Positions 53,097 to 61,863 of a stretch of 64,000 nucleotides of DNA are shown here, piece by piece. Under the pieces are notes generated by a model. The model did no database searches. It was given only the letters and a program-made list of their open reading frames with translations, and was not told the DNA's origin. Position 1 is the stretch's first letter. Each line of letters opens with the position of its first letter. The position numbers and the translations under genes are program-made. This DNA is from Scybalocola_A sp900557175 (GTDB taxonomy: Bacteria > Bacillota > Clostridia > Lachnospirales > Lachnospiraceae). Location: positions 39,437 through 103,436 of the forward strand of contig CALADH010000061.1 of the NCBI GenBank assembly GCA_937890745.1, given 5' to 3'.

Positions 53097-54509
53097 ATGA
53101 AGAAAAAACATGTACTTATTTTAACCGCGGCAGTTGCAGGTGCAGTGGCTTTAGGTGCCGGCTGCGGTAAGAAGGTGACTGCAGAAAGCCTTATTGACGA
53201 GGTTACAAAAAACACACAGGAGAAAAGCTCTGTTGAAGGAAAGATGTTACTGGATTTTGAAGGAACAGTTTCTGTGGAGCAGGATGGCGCGAGCGCCGGT
53301 TTGGATATGGCGATGAATGCCGATTTGGATATGCAGTCAACATATAACAAGGATGATCCGAATGATAGTTCAATGTATCTTAAAGGTAAGATGAAGGTCG
53401 AGATGATGGGCGCCAACGTTTCTGTGGACATGGAAAATTACACAGTGCCTGAGGACGGCAAGATAGTGACTTATACCGGAACTCAGGGCGAGTGGATGCG
53501 ACAGGAAGCAGACATGGATGATGCGGCGAATATTCAGAGTGAAATGCTTGGCTTTGATCTGAAAGGGTTTACTGAAGACGGCGGCAAGATTGAACTTGCT
53601 GAGGAGACAGAGAAGGTTGGTGACAAGGAGTGTTATAAGCTGACAATCGGTGTCAGCGGTGACATGATTGATGATCTGATGAATATGTCTTCGGGCATGA
53701 TGGGCGAATCTATGCCGATAGATAGTCTGGACTTTTCTGAGACATCTTTAGATTACGTGATGTACATTGATAAAAAAGAAAAGCTGCCGGTTAAAGTTTC
53801 TATCGACGCGGCAAGTATGATGAACTCAATGATGGGCGTTTTGGAAGAAACAGGCGTTGCTGTGGATGTTGCCAAGTTTGAAATTTCAGCTGAGGTTGAA
53901 GGCTATGATACTGTAGATGAAATTAAAGTGCCTGACGATGTGAAAGAGAAGGCTGTTGATAATAATGGCAACGGCGGTCTTTTAGACGATACGCTTGGCG
54001 GTGAAATTGAAACGGAAGGCGAGACTGAGGAACCGGAAGAAGAAACTGGTGAGACAGACGCTGCCGGCAATCCGGTCATTACAAGCTATGAGGGTACACA
54101 TACAGCGACAATCGTTCTTCCGGAAGGCTTTGAAGCCGGTTATATGAGCGATACATTTTTAGGCGCAGATAAAGATGATATTGATGTCAATTACTTGTTT
54201 AACGATTACACAACCTCAGACGAGATGGAAAAGATGACGCATGAGGAGATGGTAAAGGAAGATACGGAAAATTACAGCGACTATAAAAAGTCAGAGACAG
54301 AGGAATTTGAGCTGAATGGCTATAAGGTGCGCTGGTTTAAGGAATCTTATAAGTTTATGGATTCTCCGTGTGTTGATGCCACGGCATGGATTGAAGTTGA
54401 TGAGGAAACAATGTTTACCTGTGAAATTGCTAAGTTCAGTATGGATGGTGCAGTTGATATTACAAAGGAAGAAGTTCAGACACTTCTTGGCGGCGTGACA
54501 ATCCAGTAA
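53097..54509 (+). CDS. Large secreted lipoprotein of unknown function
   Basis: 470 residues starting with a signal peptide (KKKHVLILTAAVAGAVALGAG) and Cys23 in a relaxed lipobox, so it is probably anchored outside the membrane. The first 280 residues are rich in Met, Asp and beta-forming stretches (KGKMKVEMMGANVSVDMENY) and look like LppX/LolA-type or DUF6612-like lipoproteins. A very acidic linker (EIETEGETEEPEEETGETD) joins a C-terminal domain of about 140 residues. GGAGAGGG precedes the ATG. No enzyme motif is visible. It sits between pepF and a peptide transporter, with its own promoter. Confidence 0.75.
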   Translation: MKKKHVLILTAAVAGAVALGAGCGKKVTAESLIDEVTKNTQEKSSVEGKMLLDFEGTVSVEQDGASAGLDMAMNADLDMQSTYNKDDPNDSSMYLKGKMKVEMMGANVSVDMENYTVPEDGKIVTYTGTQGEWMRQEADMDDAANIQSEMLGFDLKGFTEDGGKIELAEETEKVGDKECYKLTIGVSGDMIDDLMNMSSGMMGESMPIDSLDFSETSLDYVMYIDKKEKLPVKVSIDAASMMNSMMGVLEETGVAVDVAKFEISAEVEGYDTVDEIKVPDDVKEKAVDNNGNGGLLDDTLGGEIETEGETEEPEEETGETDAAGNPVITSYEGTHTATIVLPEGFEAGYMSDTFLGADKDDIDVNYLFNDYTTSDEMEKMTHEEMVKEDTENYSDYKKSETEEFELNGYKVRWFKESYKFMDSPCVDATAWIEVDEETMFTCEIAKFSMDGAVDITKEEVQTLLGGVTIQ

Positions 54510-54575
54510 TGATCTGAGAGCAAAGAAAATTTTGCATTAACGATGAAATAAGCATTTATACAGTCCTGCGGGAAT

Positions 54576-54602
54576 AGCGGCATAAAAAAATGTTGCTTTT
54601 TT
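54576..54602 (+). terminator. Terminator of the lipoprotein gene
   Basis: AGCGGCAT pairs with ATGTTGCT (two wobble pairs) across six A, followed by six T. It is enclosed by an outer nine-base repeat AGTCCTGCG/CGCAGGACT (54562-54570 and 54603-54611). Its right arm is also the -35 box of the next promoter. Confidence 0.65.
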
Positions 54603-54620
54603 CGCAGGACTTGTTATAAT
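54593..54620 (+). promoter_or_regulatory. Predicted promoter of the peptide ABC operon
   Basis: TTGCTT, 16 bases, then TATAAT. The -35 box lies inside the stem of the terminator of the preceding gene, and the spacer lies in the outer inverted repeat. Confidence 0.65.
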
Positions 54621-54675
54621 GGGAATGACAATTTAATGATGGGAGAATTATTACGAATTTAAGAGGTAGAAAACA

Positions 54676-56238
54676 ATGAAAAAAAGATTAGGTTTCCTTT
54701 TAAGCGCAACGGTGATTCTTGTATCTGCTGCACTTGTCGGATGTCAGGGCGGCAAGAGTACGGAAAGCCGGCAGACAGGTAATACTTCTTCAGAAAGCCA
54801 AACCGATTTGGGAGAGGCTTTGAAACCAACAGAAGGTGGTACTGTTGTTATTGGTATGACACAGGACATCGTTAGTCTTGACCCGCATGTAGAAACGGAC
54901 GCAGGAACTAGAAGTGTGGTATTTAATTTATACGAAGGCTTAGTCAAACCGACAGTAAGCGGTGAGCTTAGCGCGGCGGTGGCAAGTGATTACAAAATTT
55001 CCGATGATGCAAAGACATATACTTTCACATTGAGAGATGGTGTAACCTTCCATGACGGCAGTGCGGTGACGGCCGAGGATGTTAAATATTCTATTGAGCG
55101 TTTTGCGGAGAATTCGGGTGAATCCTCCGCTTTTTCTAATTTAGATGAGGTTGTCATTGCGGATGAAAAGACAGTGGAGGTTAAACTGAAGGAAGGTTAC
55201 TCCGAGTTTTTGCCGGATTTGGCAGAAGCGGTCATTATTCCGAAGTCGGTGGAGGACATTAACAAAACACCTGTCGGCACAGGCCCTTATAAGTTTACTT
55301 CCTATACGCCGGGACAGAATATCAAGCTTGAAAAGTATGACGGCTACTGGGGCGAGCAGGGACACCTTGACAGTGCCGAGTTTAAAATCATTGCCGATGT
55401 GGACACGGCGTTTATGGAGCTTCAGGCAGGCACGATTGATGTGCTCAACTATCTGACGGCAGATAAGGTGGCGGCGCTTGGCGATGACTTTAATATTGTT
55501 GAGGGCAACATGCATCTTGTTCATGCCATGTTTTTGAATAATGATTTTGAGCCGTTTAAGGATGTGAAGGTCAGACAGGCACTCTGCTATGCTGTTGACC
55601 GACAGGCGATCAATGACTTTTTATTTGGCGGTAAAAGTAAGCTGATCGGTTCGCACATGATACCGGCACTTTCAAAATATTATGAGAGCGGTGCTGAAGA
55701 TGTTTATACGTACGATCCGGAGAAAGCAAAACAGCTGCTTGCAGAAGCGGGATATGCCGACGGCTTTGATTTGGAAATTACAGTACCAAGCTCATATTCA
55801 CAGCATGTGGATTCGGCGCAGATTATTGCTGAGCAGCTTAAGGCTGTTGGCATTAATGCAAATCTGAAGCTTGTAGAGTGGAGCACATGGCTTGATGAGA
55901 TATACAATGGCCGTAAGTACGAGGCAACAGTTATCGGCTTTGATGGTACACTGGCGCCAAACGACTGGTTAAAGAAATATCGCTCAGATGCGTCAAATAA
56001 TATTGCAAACTTTAAAAATGATGAATATGACAAGACTTTGGATGAGGCTTTAAAGACGGTGGACGAGGAAGAAAAAGTCACACTTTATAAAAAGCTTCAG
56101 ATGATTCTTGCAGAAAATGCAGCAAGTGTCTATATCGAAGATCCGGCGGATTTTGTTGCTGTTAATAAGCGGATCGGCGGTTATGAATTTTATCCGATTG
56201 CGGCTATAGACGTTGCAAAAATGTATACAGTACAGTAA
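54676..56238 (+). CDS. Peptide-type ABC transporter substrate-binding lipoprotein (SBP family 5)
   Basis: 520 residues with a lipoprotein signal (KKRLGFLLSATVILVSAA) and lipobox LVGC with Cys23. The family 5 pattern is clear: TEGGTVVIGMTQDIVSLDPHVETDAG, FHDGSAVTAEDVKYSIERF, PVGTGPYKFTSYTPGQNIKLEKYDGYWG and VRQALCYAVDRQAINDFLFGG. It heads an operon with two permeases and a fused ATPase. Members bind oligopeptides, dipeptides, nickel chelates or opines. The ligand cannot be decided from sequence. Confidence 0.9.
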   Translation: MKKRLGFLLSATVILVSAALVGCQGGKSTESRQTGNTSSESQTDLGEALKPTEGGTVVIGMTQDIVSLDPHVETDAGTRSVVFNLYEGLVKPTVSGELSAAVASDYKISDDAKTYTFTLRDGVTFHDGSAVTAEDVKYSIERFAENSGESSAFSNLDEVVIADEKTVEVKLKEGYSEFLPDLAEAVIIPKSVEDINKTPVGTGPYKFTSYTPGQNIKLEKYDGYWGEQGHLDSAEFKIIADVDTAFMELQAGTIDVLNYLTADKVAALGDDFNIVEGNMHLVHAMFLNNDFEPFKDVKVRQALCYAVDRQAINDFLFGGKSKLIGSHMIPALSKYYESGAEDVYTYDPEKAKQLLAEAGYADGFDLEITVPSSYSQHVDSAQIIAEQLKAVGINANLKLVEWSTWLDEIYNGRKYEATVIGFDGTLAPNDWLKKYRSDASNNIANFKNDEYDKTLDEALKTVDEEEKVTLYKKLQMILAENAASVYIEDPADFVAVNKRIGGYEFYPIAAIDVAKMYTVQ

Positions 56239-56302
56239 ATTCCGGTGTTTTGGCACCGTGAATATTATAAAAATATATTGAAAAGGCACCGAGGAGGCTT
56301 AT

Positions 56303-57247
56303 ATGAAATATTTTATTAAAAAACTTTTTACTCTCATTATGACGTTGTTATTCATATCTATGCTTACCTTTGGTGCCTTTTCTGTTATTTCAGGCGATGC
56401 GGCTGTGACAAAGCTCGGCACGGAGGCATCGCCTGAGCAAATTGAAGCGCTCCGCGAGGAGATGGGACTTAATAAGCCGGTCGTTGAACGTTATGTCAAC
56501 TGGCTTGGCGGCGCCGTCAGAGGCGATTTCGGTGAATCTTACCAGTACACGGGGCAGGCAGTATCGGAGCTTTTGGCCGACAGACTTCCGGTGACAGTGA
56601 TGCTTGCTATCCTTTCGTTTTTAATGATTATCATCCTTTCGATTCCGCTTGGAATATTTTCGGCCAAGTATTCGGGCCGCTGGCCGGATACACTGATTAA
56701 TCAGACAACACAGATTACAATGGCGATACCGCCGTTTTTCCTCGGTATCCTGTTGACATATATTTTCGGACTTATATTAAAATGGTTTCAGCCGGGCAGT
56801 TTTGTCAGCCTGTCGGAGGACTTTTGGGGCTCGGTATCTTATCTTATTTTCCCGGCGGCAGCCATTGCCCTGCCTAAAATTGCGATGGTTGTCAAGTTTT
56901 TGAGAAATTCGGTGTTAAGTGAGGTTCGCAAAGATTATGTGCGGACAGCTTACAGTAAGGGGAATAATAAAAACAGAGCGCTTTATGCCCATGTTCTTAA
57001 AAATGCACTCATTCCGGTCATTACGTTTATGGCGCTTGTGGCCGCAGAAATTCTGGCCGGCAGTATTATTGTAGAACAGGTATTCAGCGTGCCGGGTGTC
57101 GGCCGTCTTTTAATCAGCGCGATTTCTGCGAGAGATTATCCTGTTGTTCAGGCCATTGTCATGTATGTGACAACGGTTGTTATTGTCATTAACTTTATTG
57201 TTGATATGCTTTACCAGCTGGCAGATCCAAGAGTAAGAGCAGCGTAG
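56303..57247 (+). CDS. Peptide-type ABC transporter permease (DppB type)
   Basis: 314 residues with six predicted helices. The N-terminal first helix and long extracytoplasmic segment (LGTEASPEQIEALREEMGLNKPVVERYVNWLGGAVRGDFGES) are typical of DppB/OppB. The EAA loop reads VRTAYSKGNNKNRALYAHVLKNALIPV, and IVEQVFSVPGVGRLL follows. AGGAGG lies before the ATG, and the second permease follows after 11 bases. Confidence 0.92.
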   Translation: MKYFIKKLFTLIMTLLFISMLTFGAFSVISGDAAVTKLGTEASPEQIEALREEMGLNKPVVERYVNWLGGAVRGDFGESYQYTGQAVSELLADRLPVTVMLAILSFLMIIILSIPLGIFSAKYSGRWPDTLINQTTQITMAIPPFFLGILLTYIFGLILKWFQPGSFVSLSEDFWGSVSYLIFPAAAIALPKIAMVVKFLRNSVLSEVRKDYVRTAYSKGNNKNRALYAHVLKNALIPVITFMALVAAEILAGSIIVEQVFSVPGVGRLLISAISARDYPVVQAIVMYVTTVVIVINFIVDMLYQLADPRVRAA

Positions 57248-57258
57248 GGGGACGGAAG

Positions 57259-58074
57259 ATGAATAAAAAAGCTTTAAAAAAGAAACATAACTGGCAGCTG
57301 ATCATTGGCTGTGCGCTGACCGGATTTTTGGCGGTTTTGACGCTTATCGGCCAGTTTTGGACGCCTTACGATGTGACAGGGATGAATGCGGCGCTTAAAA
57401 ATATGCCGCCGAGTTTTGAACATATTATGGGAACAGATAACTTTGGCCGTGATGTGTTCAGCCGCGTGATGAACGGCACCGGTACAACATTTTTTGTTGC
57501 CCTGTGCACGGTCGGTATCGGCGCTGTTTTCGGCACGATTATCGGTGCGGTGACAGGTTATATCGGCGGCTGGCTTGACGAAATTGTGATGCGGATGAAT
57601 GATGTCATTCTTTCATTTCCGAGTATTTTACTTGCGCTTATTCTGATTGCGCTTTTAGAGCCGGGAAAGATGAATATTATTGTGGCGCTCGGTATTGTAT
57701 TTATCCCAAGCTTTGCCCGCATTGTCCGTGGTGAAGTGATACGCTGCAAGGCGCAGGAATATGTCCAGAGCGCGCGTGTCATGGGCGCCGGAGGCTTCCG
57801 CATTATTTTCTTTCATATTTTGCCGAATATATGGGTGAGTATGCTGACGGCAGCCATGATTGGCTTCAATAATGCCGTCCTTTCTGAGGCGAGTATGAGT
57901 TACCTTGGGCTCGGCGTCCAGCCGCCGGAAGCAAGTCTCGGACGTATGCTTTCGGAAGCCCAGTCCTTTATTTTCAATGCGCCGTGGTACGCCATATGGC
58001 CGGGTGTTGTGATTATCTTGATTATTTTAGGCTTCTCCATGATCAGCGAGGGCTTAAGACAGCTTAAAAAGTAG
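57259..58074 (+). CDS. Peptide-type ABC transporter permease (DppC type)
   Basis: 271 residues with six predicted helices. Family signs are PPSFEHIMGTDNFGRDVFSRVMNGTGTT, the loop RCKAQEYVQSARVMGAGGFRIIFFHILPN and LSEASMSYLGLGVQPPEASLGRML. It pairs with the DppB-type subunit upstream. The next gene begins nine bases later behind a GGGAGGG site. Confidence 0.92.
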   Translation: MNKKALKKKHNWQLIIGCALTGFLAVLTLIGQFWTPYDVTGMNAALKNMPPSFEHIMGTDNFGRDVFSRVMNGTGTTFFVALCTVGIGAVFGTIIGAVTGYIGGWLDEIVMRMNDVILSFPSILLALILIALLEPGKMNIIVALGIVFIPSFARIVRGEVIRCKAQEYVQSARVMGAGGFRIIFFHILPNIWVSMLTAAMIGFNNAVLSEASMSYLGLGVQPPEASLGRMLSEAQSFIFNAPWYAIWPGVVIILIILGFSMISEGLRQLKK

Positions 58075-58083
58075 GGAGGGCGT

Positions 58084-59622
58084 ATGGACAATTTACTTGA
58101 AGTTAAAAATCTGTCGCTCAGTTTTTTTGAAAACGGCAGTGAACAGAAAATTTTAAATCATATCAGCTTTAGTATTGGCAAAAAAGAAATTGTTGGTATT
58201 GTCGGCGAGTCCGGCTCCGGAAAATCAATGACTGCGCTTTCAACGATGCGGCTTTTATCGGAAAATGCGGTGATTACCGGCGGTGAGATTTTATTTGAGG
58301 GCAGAGATTTGCTGAAGCTTTCCAGCCGTGAGATGGAAGCGATACGCGGCAAGGATATTTCTATGGTATTTCAGGAGCCGATGACATCATTAAATCCGGT
58401 TATGAAAATCGGCTGTCAGGTGGAAGAAAGCCTGAAGCTGCACACAAAGCTTGGGAAAAGTGAGATTGAGGCGAAGGTGCTTGAAACGCTTGAGAGTGTC
58501 GGGCTTCCTGATGTAAAAAAGCTTTATCATAAATATCCGTATGAGCTTTCCGGCGGTATGCGCCAGCGTGTCATGATTGCGATGGCGGCCATATGCAGCC
58601 CGAAGCTTTTCATTGCCGACGAGGCGACGACAGCACTTGACGTGACAGTGCAGAAGCAGATTTTAAAGCTGATTAAAAATTTCCATGAGGCGACAGGCAC
58701 ATCGGTGCTTATGATTTCCCATGATTTGAATGTGATTAAGTCTGTCTGTGACCGGGTGATTGTCATGTATAAGGGCAATATTGTAGAAACCGGCGATGCC
58801 GCTCAGGTGCTCGCGCATCCGAAGCATGAATATACAAAGACACTTGTCGCTTCGATTCCTGATAATCAAAAGCCGGGCAACAGCCAAAAGCCTGTGCTTA
58901 AGGCGGAAAATATAAAGCTGTCCTTTAAAGAACAATCCGCCTCTGTTTATCAGAAAAAGCGTGAAAAGGAAGTGTTAAAAGGCGTCAGTTTTGAAGTTTA
59001 CGACGGTGAGATTCTTGGTGTTGTCGGAGAATCCGGCTGCGGTAAATCCACACTGGCAAGAGTCATCACAGGACTTTATAAGCATTATGAAGGCAATTTA
59101 GAACTTCAGTGCGGCAAGCCGCAAATGGTTTTTCAGGATCCGTTTGGCTCTCTGAATCCTTCAAGGCGTCTGGGCTGGATATTGGAAGAACCGCTGAAGC
59201 TGCGCGGTATGAAGGATAAGAAAGAGCGCTGCCGTCTTGTGGATGAGATGCTTATTGAAATCGGGCTTGATCCGTCTTATAAAAAGCGGTATGCGAAAGA
59301 ACTTTCCGGCGGCCAGCGCCAGCGCATCAGCATTGGTCTTGCCCTTCTGACGGGCAGCAGCTTTATTGTGGCCGACGAGCCTGTATCTGCGCTCGATGTC
59401 ACTGTGCAGGGGCAGATATTAAAGCTTTTATTAAAAGAACATGAGGAAAAGAATTTGACGATGATGTTCATATCCCATGATTTAGAAGTTGTCCGCCACG
59501 TATGTACGCGGGTGATTGTCATGTACAAAGGTGAAATTGTCGAAATGGCCGACAGCGAACAAATCTATACAAATCCGCAGCACCCATATACGAAAAAACT
59601 GCTTGCAGCGGCGCTTGTGTGA
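58084..59622 (+). CDS. Fused double ABC ATPase of the peptide transporter (DppD-DppF in one chain)
   Basis: 512 residues with two complete ATP-binding cassettes. The first half has Walker A GESGSGKSM, signature LSGGMRQR and Walker B LFIADEATTALDVT. The second half, from about residue 275, has Walker A GESGCGKST, signature LSGGQRQR and Walker B FIVADEPVSALDVT. Both end with the oligopeptide-transporter tail (HPKHEYTKTL and NPQHPYTKKL). Most systems encode these as two proteins. Here the fusion fixes a one-to-one pair to drive the two permeases upstream. Both sites look catalytically competent. Confidence 0.93.
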   Translation: MDNLLEVKNLSLSFFENGSEQKILNHISFSIGKKEIVGIVGESGSGKSMTALSTMRLLSENAVITGGEILFEGRDLLKLSSREMEAIRGKDISMVFQEPMTSLNPVMKIGCQVEESLKLHTKLGKSEIEAKVLETLESVGLPDVKKLYHKYPYELSGGMRQRVMIAMAAICSPKLFIADEATTALDVTVQKQILKLIKNFHEATGTSVLMISHDLNVIKSVCDRVIVMYKGNIVETGDAAQVLAHPKHEYTKTLVASIPDNQKPGNSQKPVLKAENIKLSFKEQSASVYQKKREKEVLKGVSFEVYDGEILGVVGESGCGKSTLARVITGLYKHYEGNLELQCGKPQMVFQDPFGSLNPSRRLGWILEEPLKLRGMKDKKERCRLVDEMLIEIGLDPSYKKRYAKELSGGQRQRISIGLALLTGSSFIVADEPVSALDVTVQGQILKLLLKEHEEKNLTMMFISHDLEVVRHVCTRVIVMYKGEIVEMADSEQIYTNPQHPYTKKLLAAALV

Positions 59623-59661
59623 TTGGTTTTGCGGCGAAAGCCAGATGATAGGAGAAATTTT

Positions 59662-60405
59662 ATGCGAAATATACGTTTAACAATAGAATATGATGGCAGC
59701 CGTTACGACGGCTGGCAGAGACTTGGAAAAAACAGCGGTCAGACAACCATTCAGGGGAAGCTTGAAGAAGTGCTTACAAAAATGACTGGCGAGCCGATAG
59801 AGCTGATTGGCTCAGGGCGTACAGATGCCGGCGTCCACGCTTATGCCCAGGTTGCCAATTTCCACACGAATACGGCTATGAAATGCTACGAAATCAAGCA
59901 TTACTTAAACCGTTATCTGCCAAGAGATATTGCGGTGTTTGACGTGAAGGAAGTGGATGAGCGTTTTCACAGCCGTCTGAATGTCAAATCTAAAACCTAT
60001 GTTTACAGAATTGCCATCGGTGAGGTGCCGAGCGTTTTTGACAGAAAATATACGTACTACTGTTTTGACAGACTTGATGTGGCGGCAATGGAAAAGGCGG
60101 CATCATATCTTGTCGGACGTCATGATTTTAAGGCATTTTCTTCGATTAAGAAAACAAATAAATCGACAGTCCGCGAGATTTACAGTATTGATATTGAAAA
60201 GGACAGTCAGGAGATTAAGATTTTTGTTCACGGCAGCGGCTTTTTATATAATATGGTGCGTATCATTGCAGGGACGCTCATGGAAGTCGGCAAGGGTGAA
60301 CGCCGTCCGGAGGATATGCGCCGCATTCTAAGCAGCCTTGACAGAGAGCAGGCAGGTCCTACGGCGGCAGCACAGGGATTATTTTTGCAGGAAGTTGAGT
60401 ATTAA
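59662..60405 (+). CDS. truA: tRNA pseudouridine(38-40) synthase
   Basis: TruA makes pseudouridine at positions 38-40 of tRNA anticodon arms. The ATG used follows AGGAG; a frame open 13 codons earlier lacks a ribosome site. The 247-residue protein has the N-terminal IRLTIEYDGSRYDGWQR, the catalytic GSGRTDAGVHA (Asp55), RFHSRLNVKSKTYVYRI (here HSRLNVKSKTYVYRI), and the C-terminal GSGFLYNMVRIIAGTLMEVG. It lies 39 bases after the transporter operon and may be read from it. Its stop overlaps the next start. Confidence 0.95.
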   Translation: MRNIRLTIEYDGSRYDGWQRLGKNSGQTTIQGKLEEVLTKMTGEPIELIGSGRTDAGVHAYAQVANFHTNTAMKCYEIKHYLNRYLPRDIAVFDVKEVDERFHSRLNVKSKTYVYRIAIGEVPSVFDRKYTYYCFDRLDVAAMEKAASYLVGRHDFKAFSSIKKTNKSTVREIYSIDIEKDSQEIKIFVHGSGFLYNMVRIIAGTLMEVGKGERRPEDMRRILSSLDREQAGPTAAAQGLFLQEVEY

Positions 60406-61679
60406 TGAAAAATCATATGGAGATGGCCTGCCTCGGAATGTTAATTCGAAAGCGGCGGATTGAAAAAAATTATTCGCTGGAAGGCTTAAGCAGAGGGATA
60501 TGCGCCCTGTCCTATTTGAGTAAAATTGAAAAAGGGACAGTTGTTCCGGCAGATGATATTTTAGAACAGCTTTTTCATGCGCTTGATATGCATTATGAAC
60601 AGGATGAAGCTTTTTTGGAAGAAGTTAAAGAAAAGCTTGAGGTCTATTATAACGGGCGGTTGGAAATGGCTTATGAAAATGAAGCTGCTTGCTGGCTGAA
60701 AGCCAATCAGGCACGGGCAAAGAACAGCCGCTTTTATTTAGACATGGCATTGTTTGAACTTTTTGAAATGATGCGCAGTGAGGATAATGAACACAATGAC
60801 TTTAGCCGCTATTTGCGTTCGGATGATGCGCTTAGTCATTTTTATGAACAGGCAGAGGCACTTGAGAAGCTTCGGTGCTATATGTCGGATGAGCAAAAGT
60901 TCTGGCTTTATGATTTAAAATGGCACAGCAGCGACAGACATGAAGATGCGCTTGAGTATGCCAAAAAGATGTGCGCTTTAAAGGATGTGAGCTATGCGCG
61001 CCGTGTATTAACGCTTTCTTATAGTGATACCGGACAGATGCTGCGCGCTCTTGAGGAAGGCAATAAGTGTTATGAAATGGCATGTGATGAGGGCAATGTG
61101 TGGATGATGGCGGAAATCAGCGTGTTGATTGGCAATGTTTATTCTAACAGGGGTGAGCTGGCGCTGATGGCAAAGTATTATGACCGGGCGCTTAAAATCA
61201 GCCGGTTTATCGAGTATGATAAGAATGTTATTTATTATAATACTGGCGCTACATATATTCAGTATGGACAGTATGCACAAGGCATTCAAAATCTTTTGAA
61301 AATAAAGATAGAAAAAACATATGATGTTCATTATTTTATGTATTGTCATAAGCTGATGATTGCCTATGGTGAGCTTGGCAATGATGTACAGTGCAGGTAC
61401 TATCTTCAGGAAGCAGGGAAAGTACCTGAAAAGCTTTTGTCTGACAGTATGAAAAAGATGTGCCGGATGCTTGAACTGCGGTATTTTGAAGATTATGCTC
61501 ATTTGCCGGAATATGAGTGTCTGCTTAAAGATATTTATGAAAATATACAGCAGGAATTTAGTTACGGCTATAAGCTGTTTCATCGCAGATTTCTTGTAGA
61601 GCTTTATAAAAAGCAGCGGCGTTATAAGGAAGCGCTTCTGATTATGGAGGAAGACGGAGATGAGAACGGAGATGAATAA
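60405..61679 (+). CDS. HTH-TPR transcriptional regulator (RRNPP-like)
   Basis: 424 residues. Residues 10-65 form an XRE helix-turn-helix (LIRKRRIEKNYSLEGLSRGICALSYLSKIEKGTVVP). The rest is helical with tetratricopeptide-like repeats, for example WMMAEISVLIGNVYSNRGELALMAKYYDRALK and YYNTGATYIQYGQYAQGIQNLL. This layout is shared by peptide-sensing regulators of the RRNPP group (PlcR, Rgg, PrgX) and by other clostridial regulators. Its start overlaps the truA stop by one base. No signal-peptide gene is obvious beside it. A terminator follows, then an MFS exporter. Confidence 0.78.
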   Translation: MKNHMEMACLGMLIRKRRIEKNYSLEGLSRGICALSYLSKIEKGTVVPADDILEQLFHALDMHYEQDEAFLEEVKEKLEVYYNGRLEMAYENEAACWLKANQARAKNSRFYLDMALFELFEMMRSEDNEHNDFSRYLRSDDALSHFYEQAEALEKLRCYMSDEQKFWLYDLKWHSSDRHEDALEYAKKMCALKDVSYARRVLTLSYSDTGQMLRALEEGNKCYEMACDEGNVWMMAEISVLIGNVYSNRGELALMAKYYDRALKISRFIEYDKNVIYYNTGATYIQYGQYAQGIQNLLKIKIEKTYDVHYFMYCHKLMIAYGELGNDVQCRYYLQEAGKVPEKLLSDSMKKMCRMLELRYFEDYAHLPEYECLLKDIYENIQQEFSYGYKLFHRRFLVELYKKQRRYKEALLIMEEDGDENGDE

Positions 61680-61712
61680 AGAAATTTCTGAATTTTCATA
61701 AAAACAGAACTT

Positions 61713-61738
61713 AAAGAGGTGTAAAGCCTCTTTTTTTT
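61713..61738 (+). terminator. Terminator after the HTH-TPR regulator
   Basis: AAAGAGG pairs with CCTCTTT around a seven-base loop, in a run of eight T. Confidence 0.85.
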
Positions 61739-61763
61739 ATAGAATTTTCTCAAATATAGACGG

Positions 61764-61792
61764 TTTTCAGCGAATGATCAAAATGCTAAAAT
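61764..61792 (+). promoter_or_regulatory. Predicted promoter of the MFS exporter
   Basis: TTTTCA, 17 bases, then TAAAAT. The transcript would start near 61799, leaving a leader of about 50 bases that contains a hairpin over a strong ribosome site. Confidence 0.5.
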
Positions 61793-61827
61793 AAGTATAG
61801 AAAATATTAGGGAAGGGAGAGGTGTTA

Positions 61828-61863
61828 GTGCACCTCCGTAAAAAGAAGTTATGGACAAAATAA
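61828..61863 (+). CDS. Candidate 11-codon leader peptide overlapping the MFS start
   Basis: GGGAG at 61815-61819 is eight bases before a GTG that opens the frame MHLRKKKLWTK. This frame stops at a TAA inside the fourth and fifth codons of the MFS gene. GAGGTG and CACCTC (61819-61836) form a hairpin covering part of this site. The MFS start itself has only AAAAAGAAG ahead of it, so translation may be coupled to the short frame. There is no direct evidence that it is made. Confidence 0.3.
   Translation: MHLRKKKLWTK

Noticed and set aside
61008..61583. 191-residue minus-strand open frame opposite the HTH-TPR gene
   Set aside because: Low-complexity Ile/His-rich shadow of the TPR region.
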